Shown one piece after another: positions 32,040 through 39,874 of a stretch of DNA of 56,276 nucleotides (positions are counted from its first letter, which is position 1; every line of letters begins with the position of its first letter). The translations under genes and the position numbers were made by a program. The stretch spans positions 1-56,276 of the forward strand of contig NZ_JBBMFK010000026.1 of the NCBI RefSeq assembly GCF_040096055.1, given 5' to 3'. Under the pieces are notes generated by a model. The model was not told the origin of the DNA, did not search any database, and saw only the letters and a list, made by a program, of their open reading frames with translations. This stretch comes from Pseudoflavonifractor intestinihominis. GTDB taxonomy: Bacteria; Bacillota; Clostridia; Oscillospirales; Oscillospiraceae.

Positions 32040-35000
32040 TTGTACTTAAAAGCACTCGAAATTCAGGGCTTCAAGTCCTTTCCGGACAAGACGGTGCTCA
32101 CCTTTGGGGAGGACATCACCGCCATCGTGGGACCCAACGGCAGCGGCAAGTCCAATATCTCCGACGCCATCCGCTGGGTCATGGGGGAGCAGTCCACCCG
32201 CGCCCTCCGGGGCGGCAAGATGGAGGACGTTATTTTCGGCGGCACGGCCAAGCGCAAGCAGCTGGGCTTTGCCGAGGTGTCCCTGGTGCTGGATAATTCC
32301 GAGCACTTCTTTGACCTGGAGGAGAGCGAGGTCATGGTCACCCGGCGGTACTACCGCTCGGGGGAGAGCGAGTACTACATCAACCGCCGCAGCGTCCGCC
32401 TGAAGGACGTCAACGAGCTCTTCATGGACACCGGTCTGGGCCGGGAGGGCTACTCCATCATCGGCCAGGGCAAGATCGACGAGATCCTGTCGGTCAAGTC
32501 GGGCGACCGCCGGGAGATCTTTGAGGAGGCGGCGGGCATCTCCCGCTACCGCCACCGCAAGGAGGAGGCGGAGCACAAGCTCACCCGTACCGACGAGAAC
32601 CTGGTCCGCATCAACGACAAGCTGGACGAGCTGGAGCTCCAGGTGGAGCCGCTGCGGGCCCAGTCGGAGAAGGCGCGGAAATACCTGCTGCTGCGGGATG
32701 AGCTGCGCGGGCTGGAGATCTCGGTCTGGCTGGACCAGCTGGAGAAGATCCGGGCCGCGGCCATCAAGACCCTGAACGACTACGAGAACGCCGTCCGCCA
32801 GAAGGACGAGGCCCAGCGCCAGCTGGAGGTGCTGTACGCCGCAGCCGAGGGCTATGCCGCCCAGATGCGGGAGAAGGACGTGGAGGCCGAGCACATCCGC
32901 TTTGAGATGATGCAGCGGGAGGCGGACGCCAACCTGTGCGACAACGCCATCGCCGTGCTCAAGGCCAACATCCAGAACAACCTGGAGAACAGCGGCCGCC
33001 TTCAGGAGGAGCTGGCCGCCCAGGAGGGGCGGGACGACAGCATCGGCGCCCAGATTGAGGAGCGCCGGAGCCGTATCCGTTCTATTATAGAGGAAGCGGA
33101 CGCCCTGCGGGCGTCTCTGGCGGACTATCAGAACCAGTCCGAGGAGGCGGTGCGGAGCGCCGGCACCCTGGCCGCCGAGATGGAGGCCCTGCGGCAGAAG
33201 GAGGCGGTGGAGAGCGCCTCCGCCTCTGAGGCCAAGGCGCTGCTGTCCGCGCTGGCCGCCGCCGCCCAGGAGCTGATGGACCGGGACGAGGCGGTGCGGC
33301 AGGAGCTCTCCGCCGCCGAAGAGCGGCTGACCGCCGTCCAGGCGGAGGAGAAGGCGGCCCGGGCCGAGCTGGAGCAGGCCCGGGAGGACCGGGACGCGCT
33401 GAAGAACGTCATCAGCGGCTATGCGCTGCGTCTGGAGTCCCGCAGCCGGAAGGCCAAGGAGACCCAGGACCGGCACGTGAAGCTCCAGATGGAGGAGAAC
33501 GCCGTCAAATCCCGCATCCACATGCTCCGGGACATGGAGAAGGCCTACGAGGGCTACTCCAAGGCCATCAAGGTGGTCATGGGGGAGGCCCAGCGGGGCC
33601 AGCTGCGGGGGATTCACGGGCCGGTGGCCGGGCTGCTCCACGTGGAGGACCAGTACACCGTGGCCATTGAGATCGCCCTGGGAGCCGCCATGCAGAATAT
33701 TGTGGTGGACTCGGAGGAGGCGGGCAAGGCCGCCATCCAGTGCCTGAAGCGGCGGGACGGCGGGCGCTGTACCTTCCTGCCCCTGACCTCCATCCGGCCC
33801 TCCGAGTTCCGGGACCGCTCCGTGGAGAGGGAGCCGGGCTTTGTGGGCATGGCCGACCGGCTGGTCCGGTTCGAGCCCGCCTATGAGAAGGTATTTTCCA
33901 ACCTGCTGGGCCGGGTGGTCATCGCGGAGGACATGGACCGGGCCATCGCCATGGCCCGGAAGTACAGCTACCGCTTCCGCATCGTCACCCTGGACGGGCA
34001 GTTGCTCAACCCCGGCGGCTCCATGACCGGCGGCTCGGCCTCCCGTTCGGCGGGCATCCTCAGCCGGGCCAACGAGCTGGAGCGGCTGAATACCCAGCTG
34101 ACCGGCGTGCAGGACGCTCTGGCCCAGGCGGCCAAGACCCTGGACGAGGCCAGACGTGAGGCTGCTGTGGCCCAGTACGAGGTGGAGACCGCCCAGGCCC
34201 AGCAGCGCACCCATGAGGACACCATCCTGAAGCTGGAGGAGCGCTGCGGCCACTATGCGACCCAGCTGGCCGAGCTGCGCCGCCAGCAGGAGAGCCAGCG
34301 GGCGGAGCTGAAGCAGCTGGAGCAGCGGGCCGCCCAGACCGAGGCGGATACCGCCGCGGCCCGGAGCCGCATCGAGGCCCTGGAGGGCTCCGCCGCGGCC
34401 CTGCGGACGGAGGCGGACGCCAAGGCCGAGGGCCAGAGCCGCCTGCAGGAGCAGGTGAGCGCCATCGGCGAGCAGATCGCCGGGCTGAACATGAAGCTGG
34501 CCGGTCTGGAGGCCGAACAGGAGGCCTCCCAGAAGGCCCTGGAGGAGCTGGAGGACCTGCGCCGGGACATGGCGGGAGACCGGGAGCAGCGGGCCAGGAT
34601 GATCGCCGACCTGAAGGCAAAGAACGACGACCTGAACGCCCAGATCCTGGACCAGGAGCGGCAGCTCCAGACCATCCGGGAGGAGAACCAGGGCCGGAAC
34701 CAGGACATCCAGCGGCTCAACAGCGAGAAGCTGGCCCTGGAGGGCCAGCGGAACCAGGCCGACCGGGAGAGCCGGGACAAGAACACCGAGCTGCTGGCCA
34801 TGGAGCGGGAGGTGTCCGTGCTGGAGCAGAAGAAGCTGTCCAGCTCCATGGAGGAGAAGGGCATTCTGGACAAGCTGTGGGAGACCTACGAGCTCTCCCA
34901 CGAGGCCGCCCGCCAGCAGCGGGTGGAGCTGGAGAGCGTGCCCAAGGCCCAGCGCCGCATCGGGGAGCTGAAGAAGTCCATCTCCGGCCTGGGCAACATC

Positions 35001-35609
35001 AACCTGGACGCCATCGACGAGTTCCAGCGCATCAACGAGCGGTACACCTACCTGAAGGACCAGCGGGACGACGTGCAGAAGTCCAAGAAGGAACTGGAGG
35101 GTATCATCGCGGACATCACCGCCGAGATGAAGAGCATCTTCTCCAACCGGTTTTCCATTATCAACCAGGCCTTCGGGGAGACCTTCCAGGCCCTGTTCGG
35201 CGGCGGCCGGGCGGCGCTGGAGCTGGAGGACCCGGACGACATCCTCAACTGCGGCATTGAGATCAGGGTCCAGCCCCCGGGCAAGGCCCTGAAGATCATC
35301 TCCCTGCTCTCCGGCGGCGAGAAGGCCTTTGTGGCCATTGCCCTCTACTTCGCCATCCTGAAGGTGAGCCCCACCCCCTTCTGCGTGATGGACGAGATCG
35401 AGGCCGCCCTGGACGACGCCAACGTGGTCCGCTTTGCCCACTACCTGCGGCAGATGAGCGACAGGACCCAGTTCATCGTCATCACCCACCGGCGGGGCAC
35501 CATGGAGGAAGCCGACGTGCTCTACGGCGTCACCATGCAAGAACAAGGTGTGAGCCGCATCCTGACCATCAACCTGAACGACGTGGAGAGAGAACTGAAT
35601 ATCAAGTGA
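32040..35609 (+). CDS. smc: Chromosome segregation ATPase SMC
   Basis: SMC works with ScpA and ScpB to organise and separate replicated chromosomes. The 1189 residues show Walker A (GPNGSGKSN, 31-38), two long coiled coils, a hinge at about 520-640 (GIHGPVAGLLHVEDQY, with later GGSMTGGS), the ABC signature LLSGGEKAFVAIAL (near 1090) and Walker B FCVMDEIEAALDD (near 1115). The start is probably the TTG at 32040, with GTGAGGTG 6 bases upstream, giving the classic N-terminus YLKALEIQGFKSF. ftsY follows, as in most Firmicutes, but rnc is 8.7 kb away. Confidence 0.96.
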   Translation: MYLKALEIQGFKSFPDKTVLTFGEDITAIVGPNGSGKSNISDAIRWVMGEQSTRALRGGKMEDVIFGGTAKRKQLGFAEVSLVLDNSEHFFDLEESEVMVTRRYYRSGESEYYINRRSVRLKDVNELFMDTGLGREGYSIIGQGKIDEILSVKSGDRREIFEEAAGISRYRHRKEEAEHKLTRTDENLVRINDKLDELELQVEPLRAQSEKARKYLLLRDELRGLEISVWLDQLEKIRAAAIKTLNDYENAVRQKDEAQRQLEVLYAAAEGYAAQMREKDVEAEHIRFEMMQREADANLCDNAIAVLKANIQNNLENSGRLQEELAAQEGRDDSIGAQIEERRSRIRSIIEEADALRASLADYQNQSEEAVRSAGTLAAEMEALRQKEAVESASASEAKALLSALAAAAQELMDRDEAVRQELSAAEERLTAVQAEEKAARAELEQAREDRDALKNVISGYALRLESRSRKAKETQDRHVKLQMEENAVKSRIHMLRDMEKAYEGYSKAIKVVMGEAQRGQLRGIHGPVAGLLHVEDQYTVAIEIALGAAMQNIVVDSEEAGKAAIQCLKRRDGGRCTFLPLTSIRPSEFRDRSVEREPGFVGMADRLVRFEPAYEKVFSNLLGRVVIAEDMDRAIAMARKYSYRFRIVTLDGQLLNPGGSMTGGSASRSAGILSRANELERLNTQLTGVQDALAQAAKTLDEARREAAVAQYEVETAQAQQRTHEDTILKLEERCGHYATQLAELRRQQESQRAELKQLEQRAAQTEADTAAARSRIEALEGSAAALRTEADAKAEGQSRLQEQVSAIGEQIAGLNMKLAGLEAEQEASQKALEELEDLRRDMAGDREQRARMIADLKAKNDDLNAQILDQERQLQTIREENQGRNQDIQRLNSEKLALEGQRNQADRESRDKNTELLAMEREVSVLEQKKLSSSMEEKGILDKLWETYELSHEAARQQRVELESVPKAQRRIGELKKSISGLGNINLDAIDEFQRINERYTYLKDQRDDVQKSKKELEGIIADITAEMKSIFSNRFSIINQAFGETFQALFGGGRAALELEDPDDILNCGIEIRVQPPGKALKIISLLSGGEKAFVAIALYFAILKVSPTPFCVMDEIEAALDDANVVRFAHYLRQMSDRTQFIVITHRRGTMEEADVLYGVTMQEQGVSRILTINLNDVERELNIK

Positions 35610-35680
35610 GCTGAGGTGTTTCAGCGCCGGTGAGGCGCGGAATACTGAAAATAAGGAAGAACGAAAGGAACCGAGACCAC

Positions 35681-36580
35681 ATGGGCTTTTTTGACAAGAT
35701 CAAGGCGGGCCTGACCCGCACCAAGGAGAACATCGGCCACTCGCTGGACAGCCTGTTTGCCGGTGAGCTGGACGACAACTTCTACGACGAACTGGAGGAG
35801 ACCCTGATCCTGGGGGACATGGGCATGGACACCACCATCAAGGCGGTGGCCGAGCTGCGCCGCCGGGTGAAGACGGAGAAGATCAGGGATGCGGAGGGGG
35901 CCCGGGAGTGTCTGCGCCGGGTGCTGACCGACATGCTGAACGTGGGCGACAGCGCCCTGAACCTGAGCGCCTCTCCCTCTGTGATTCTGGTCATCGGCGT
36001 CAACGGCGTGGGCAAGACCACCACCATCGGCAAGCTGGGCGCCCGGCTGAAGGGGGAGGGGCGGAAGGTGCTGCTGGCCGCCGCCGACACCTTCCGCGCC
36101 GCCGCCGCCGATCAGCTGGAGATCTGGTCCCAGCGGTCCGGGGTGGAGCTGGTCCGCCAGCACGAGGGGGCCGACCCCGCCGCCGTGGTGTTTGACGCCA
36201 TGCAGGCCGCCAAGGCCCGCAAGACCGACGTGGTGCTGGTGGACACCGCCGGCCGGCTCCACAACAAGCAGAACCTGATGAACGAGCTGAACAAGATCGG
36301 CCGGGTCATCGACCGGGAGCTGCCCGGCAGCCGGACCGAAACCCTGCTGGTGCTGGACGCCACCACCGGTCAGAACGGCCTCATCCAGGCCAGGCAGTTC
36401 ATGGAGGCCGCGGGCATCACCGGCATTGTGCTCACCAAGCTGGACGGCTCCGCCAAGGGCGGCATCGTCATCGCCATTGCCGATGCCCTCCAGGTGCCGG
36501 TGAAGTACGTGGGCGTGGGCGAGGGTATCGACGACCTGATGCCCTTTGAGGCGGAGAGCTTTGTCCGCGCGCTGATCTGA
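35681..36580 (+). CDS. ftsY: Signal recognition particle receptor FtsY
   Basis: FtsY is the membrane-associated GTPase that docks SRP-bound ribosomes at the Sec translocon. The 299 residues contain the N domain (about 1-85) and the G domain with GVNGVGKTTTIGKLG (about 106-120), DTFRAAAADQL, DTAGRLHNK and TKLDGSAKGG. It lacks the long acidic N-terminal extension seen in E. coli, as is usual in Firmicutes. The ATG at 35681 has GAAAGGAA about 11 bases upstream. Earlier in-frame codons from 35630 have no ribosome site. It is co-transcribed with smc. Confidence 0.96.
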   Translation: MGFFDKIKAGLTRTKENIGHSLDSLFAGELDDNFYDELEETLILGDMGMDTTIKAVAELRRRVKTEKIRDAEGARECLRRVLTDMLNVGDSALNLSASPSVILVIGVNGVGKTTTIGKLGARLKGEGRKVLLAAADTFRAAAADQLEIWSQRSGVELVRQHEGADPAAVVFDAMQAAKARKTDVVLVDTAGRLHNKQNLMNELNKIGRVIDRELPGSRTETLLVLDATTGQNGLIQARQFMEAAGITGIVLTKLDGSAKGGIVIAIADALQVPVKYVGVGEGIDDLMPFEAESFVRALI

Positions 36581-36602
36581 TCTATAATAAGGAAGGAAAC
36601 CG

Positions 36603-36770
36603 ATGAAAAAGCTGGTAATGGGCGGCGCCTGCGTGGTATGGGGCGTGCTGCTGACCGTTCTGATGGAGGCCGGGGAGATCGCGGGGACCGGTATCTGGGC
36701 GGCCGCCATGGCCCTGCTGCTGATATCCGCCGGCCTGCTGCTTGAAATTTTGGGCCTGCGGGAACATTAG
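36603..36770 (+). CDS. 55-residue two-helix membrane peptide
   Basis: A short gene encodes 55 residues with two hydrophobic segments (about 3-20 and 29-51) joined by MEAGEIAGTG, and a short charged end (GLREH). AAGGAAGGAA lies 4-6 bases before the ATG, so translation looks real. It fills most of the gap between ftsY and rph, in the same direction and 22 bases after ftsY. I do not recognise a family. A link to protein insertion is only suggested by ftsY. Confidence 0.6.
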   Translation: MKKLVMGGACVVWGVLLTVLMEAGEIAGTGIWAAAMALLLISAGLLLEILGLREH

Positions 36771-36821
36771 AGAAAAAGGACGTCCCCAGAGGACGGTATC
36801 CGGTTTGGAGGTATATCATCA

Positions 36822-37538
36822 GTGGCAAGAATTGACGGACGGGCCAACGATCAGCTGCGGCCCATCGAGATCATCCCCGACATCAACAAATTTGCGGAGG
36901 GCTCCTGCCTCATCCGCTGCGGCAATACCCACGTACTCTGCACCGCCTCGGTGGAGGACCGGGTGCCCCCTCACGTCCCGGAAGGGGAGGGGTGGGTCAC
37001 CGCCGAGTACTCCATGCTGCCCCGGGCCAACCGGGAGCGGAGCAAGCGGGACATCGCCAAGCTGAAGCTGTCGGCCCGGTCCGCTGAGATCCAGCGGCTG
37101 GTGGGCCGGTCCCTCCGGGCGGCGGTGGACATGAAGGCCCTGGGGCCCCGCACCATCACCGTGGACTGCGACGTGCTCCAGGGGGACGGCGGCACCCGTA
37201 CCGCCAGCGTCACCGGCGGCTTTGTGGCCCTGAGTCTGGCGCTGCACAAGCTGGTGGAGGAGGGGACCCTGGAGGCCATGCCCCTCAAGACCTGCGTGGC
37301 CGCCATCTCCGCCGGCATCGTGGACGACCAGCTGCTGCTGGACCTGTGCTATGAGGAGGACTCCTCCGCCCAGGTGGACCTGAACTGTGTCATGACCGGC
37401 GAGGGCGAGCTGGTGGAGCTCCAGGGCACCGGCGAGGGCCGGGCCTTCACCCTGGAGGAGCAGCGGGCCCTGGTGGAGCTGTGCGCCAAGGGCATCCGGG
37501 AAGTGCAGGCGGTCCAGAAGGCCGCCCTGGGAGGTTGA
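36822..37538 (+). CDS. rph: Ribonuclease PH
   Basis: RNase PH is a phosphorolytic 3'-5' exoribonuclease that trims tRNA 3' ends. The 238 residues start with the family motif ARIDGRANDQLRPI and include GEGWVTAEYSMLPRA, the phosphate-binding stretch DCDVLQGDGGTRTASVTGG, and AISAGIVDD. Length is typical. The GTG at 36822 has GGAGG 11 bases upstream. The next gene, rdgB, starts 4 bases after the stop; the rph-rdgB pair is widespread. Confidence 0.95.
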   Translation: MARIDGRANDQLRPIEIIPDINKFAEGSCLIRCGNTHVLCTASVEDRVPPHVPEGEGWVTAEYSMLPRANRERSKRDIAKLKLSARSAEIQRLVGRSLRAAVDMKALGPRTITVDCDVLQGDGGTRTASVTGGFVALSLALHKLVEEGTLEAMPLKTCVAAISAGIVDDQLLLDLCYEEDSSAQVDLNCVMTGEGELVELQGTGEGRAFTLEEQRALVELCAKGIREVQAVQKAALGG

Positions 37539-37542
37539 GCCC

Positions 37543-38142
37543 ATGAAGATGGTATTGGCCAGCAAGAACAATCACAAGCTCAAGGAGATGCAGGACATCC
37601 TGTCCGCCCAGGGGGTGGAGGTGGTCCTGGAGTCCGACGTGGGGGCCGATGTGGACGTGGAGGAGACGGGCACTACCTTTGAGGAGAACGCCCTTCTGAA
37701 GGCGAAAGCGGTCATGGAGGCCACCGGCCTGCCCGCCATTGCCGACGACTCCGGCCTGTGCGTGGACGCCCTCAACGGCGCCCCCGGGGTGTACTCCGCC
37801 CGGTACGGCGGTCCCGGCCTGGACGACGTGGGCCGCTACAAACTGCTGCTGGAGAACATGCGGGGCCAGCTGGACCGCCGGTGCAAATTCGTGTCGGCCA
37901 TCTGCTGCTGCTTTCCCAATGGGGACACGGTGACCGCCCGGGGCGAGTGCCAGGGCACCCTGGCCTACGCGCCCAAGGGGGCGGACGGCTTTGGGTACGA
38001 CCCCATCTTCTTTGTGCCCGGCCTGAAAAAGACCTTTGCCGAGCTGCTGCCCGAGGAGAAGAACGCCATCTCCCACCGGGGCAACGCGCTGGCGATTTTC
38101 AAGGACAAACTGGCGGAGTACCGCCGGGACCATCAGCTTTAA
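37543..38142 (+). CDS. rdgB: RdgB/HAM1-type non-canonical purine NTP pyrophosphatase
   Basis: This enzyme of 199 residues hydrolyses dITP, dXTP and ITP to monophosphates and keeps deaminated purines out of DNA. Family motifs are visible: ASKNNHKLKEM at the N-terminus, TTFEENALLKAKA, ADDSGLCVDALNGAPGVYSARY and FGYDPIFF near the C-terminus. GGGAGG in the end of rph serves as its ribosome site. It is almost fused to rph and so translationally coupled. Confidence 0.95.
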   Translation: MKMVLASKNNHKLKEMQDILSAQGVEVVLESDVGADVDVEETGTTFEENALLKAKAVMEATGLPAIADDSGLCVDALNGAPGVYSARYGGPGLDDVGRYKLLLENMRGQLDRRCKFVSAICCCFPNGDTVTARGECQGTLAYAPKGADGFGYDPIFFVPGLKKTFAELLPEEKNAISHRGNALAIFKDKLAEYRRDHQL

Positions 38143-38178
38143 GCGGCCGGGAAAGGCCGTTTGAATAATCTATTATAT

Positions 38179-38212
38179 AAGGAGGCGGCGGGGACGTCCC
38201 GCCAAAAGACCT
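38179..38212 (+). promoter_or_regulatory. Split ribosome-binding region of yhbY with a spacer hairpin
   Basis: AAGGAGG at 38179-38185 is 27 bases before the ATG at 38213, too far for direct use. The spacer contains a 6-bp stem, GGCGGG (38187-38192) with CCCGCC (38198-38203), loop GACGT. Folding it out leaves 10 unpaired bases between ribosome site and start, a good distance. Confidence 0.5.
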
Positions 38213-38542
38213 ATGGATTTGACAAGCAAGCAGCGCGCCCAGCTCAGGAGCCTGGCCAACAGCATCGACACCATTGTCCATGTGGGCAAGGACGGCCTGG
38301 GAGAGAATCTGGTCAAGCAGGCCGACGACGCACTGGAGGCCCGGGAGCTCATCAAGGGCAAGGTTCTGGAGAACTCCATGTTCACCGCCCGGGAGGCGGC
38401 CGAGGAGCTGGCCGCGGCCACCCGGAGCGAAGTTGTGCAGGTGATCGGAACAAAATTCGTCCTGTATCGTCCAAGTCATAAAAAGGACAAGAAGGACAAG
38501 ATCGTTCTGGTGAAGGACAGCCGGAAAAAGCCGGTGGTGTGA
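38213..38542 (+). CDS. yhbY: YhbY-type (CRM domain) ribosome assembly RNA-binding protein
   Basis: The 109-residue protein is a single CRM domain with a basic C-terminal tail. YhbY proteins bind pre-50S particles. Visible features are LTSKQRAQLRSLAN at the start, the IVHVGKDGLGENLV loop that corresponds to the family GxxG motif, and VVQVIGTKFVLYRPS at the end of the fold. No earlier in-frame start codon exists close to the AAGGAGG, so the ATG at 38213 stands. It leads the cluster yhbY, nadD-yqeK, LCP, rsfS. Confidence 0.92.
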   Translation: MDLTSKQRAQLRSLANSIDTIVHVGKDGLGENLVKQADDALEARELIKGKVLENSMFTAREAAEELAAATRSEVVQVIGTKFVLYRPSHKKDKKDKIVLVKDSRKKPVV

Positions 38543-38583
38543 CAGACATTCAGCAAAAGATTGCGTGAAAGGAGCTGGCTCAC

Positions 38584-39804
38584 TTGAAAATCGGTATCTA
38601 TGGCGGCACCTTTAACCCTCCCCACCTGGGCCACATGGCGGCGGCGCAGGCGGCCATGGCCGTGCTGGGGCTGGACAAGTTGTTTTTCATTCCCGCGGCC
38701 CTGCCGCCTCACAAGGAGCTGCCCGCGGACGGCGCGGGGGCGGAGCACCGTCTGGCCATGACGGCCCTGATGGCGGACGGCCTGGGGGAGAGCATGGGCC
38801 GCCGCGGGGACGTGGAGGCCCTGGACATCGAGCTGCGCCGGACGGGGAAGAGCTACACGGCGGACACCCTGGAGGAGCTGCGCCGCCGCTTTCCGGAGGA
38901 TGAGTTCTGGCTGCTGATGGGGACGGACATGTTCCTCACCATCCAGAACTGGTACGAGCCGGAGGAGATCATGTCCCTGGCGGGCATCGCGGCCTTTGCC
39001 CGCACCGAGTCGGACAGCGGCGAGATGCTGCGCAAGCAGGCCGACTATCTGTCCAAGACCTACCAGGCCCGGGTGCAGCTGGTGGAGCTGCCCAGAATCA
39101 CGGACCTCTCCTCCACCCAGATGCGGGAATTGCTGGAGGATGGACAGGGGGGCGACCGGCTGTGGCCGCCGGTGTACGGCTATATCCTGCGCCACGGCCT
39201 GTACGGCGAGCACCCTGACCTGAAGCATCTGAACGACGCCGAGCTGCGCTGCGCGTCCTACAGCATGATCCGGGCCAAGCGCATCCCCCACGTCAAGGGC
39301 ACCGAGCAGACGGCGGTGGAGCTGGCGGAGCGCTGGGGGGCCGATGTGGAGAAAGCCCGCCGCGCCGCCATTCTGCACGACTGTACGAAATATCTGAATA
39401 TGGAAGAACAGTTGCAATTGTGCCGGCAATATGGTATTGTATTGGACGATTTAGAGCAGAAATCGGTGAAGCTGCTCCACTCCAAGACGGGCGCCGCCAT
39501 CGCGCGGGACGTGTACGGCGCACCGGACGACATATACTGGGCCATCTTCTGGCACACTACCGGCAAGGCCGATATGTCCACCCTGGAGAAGGTGCTCTAC
39601 CTGGCCGACTACATGGAGCCCACCCGGGACTTTCCCGGCGTGGAGGAGCTGCGGGAGCTGACCCATCGGGATTTGGACGCTGCGCTCCGCCTGGGTCTGG
39701 AGATGAGCGTGGAGGATCTGAAGGAGCGGGGCGTCCCCGTCCACCACAACACCATGGAGGCTCTGAATTGGATACTGGAGCATGGGCCCCGGGATCCTTC
39801 CTGA
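38584..39804 (+). CDS. NadD-YqeK fusion: nicotinate-nucleotide adenylyltransferase plus HD hydrolase
   Basis: Two proteins usually encoded by adjacent genes are joined in one frame of 406 residues. Residues 1-200 are NadD, which makes deamido-NAD from nicotinate mononucleotide and ATP: GGTFNPPHLGH nucleotide motif (7-17) and LSSTQMRELL. Residues from about 210 are YqeK, an HD-domain hydrolase of diadenosine tetraphosphate in related bacteria: AAILHDCTKY (H265, D266), HSKTGA, and STLEKVLYLADYMEPTR. Both active sites look intact. The TTG at 38584 follows AAAGGAG by about 10 bases. No stop or frameshift is visible at the junction. Confidence 0.93.
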   Translation: MKIGIYGGTFNPPHLGHMAAAQAAMAVLGLDKLFFIPAALPPHKELPADGAGAEHRLAMTALMADGLGESMGRRGDVEALDIELRRTGKSYTADTLEELRRRFPEDEFWLLMGTDMFLTIQNWYEPEEIMSLAGIAAFARTESDSGEMLRKQADYLSKTYQARVQLVELPRITDLSSTQMRELLEDGQGGDRLWPPVYGYILRHGLYGEHPDLKHLNDAELRCASYSMIRAKRIPHVKGTEQTAVELAERWGADVEKARRAAILHDCTKYLNMEEQLQLCRQYGIVLDDLEQKSVKLLHSKTGAAIARDVYGAPDDIYWAIFWHTTGKADMSTLEKVLYLADYMEPTRDFPGVEELRELTHRDLDAALRLGLEMSVEDLKERGVPVHHNTMEALNWILEHGPRDPS

Positions 39805-39874
39805 ATCCAAAACAGAGAGAATGTACAGACACAGCCGCCGGTGAGGCGGCGCGCGGGAAAGGAACTACGAACCA

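Noticed and set aside
32046..35546. Minus-strand frame of 1166 codons opposite smc
   Set aside because: Composition is a shadow of the coiled-coil codons (Leu, Gln, Gly, Val, His) with no recognisable domain. smc is certain.
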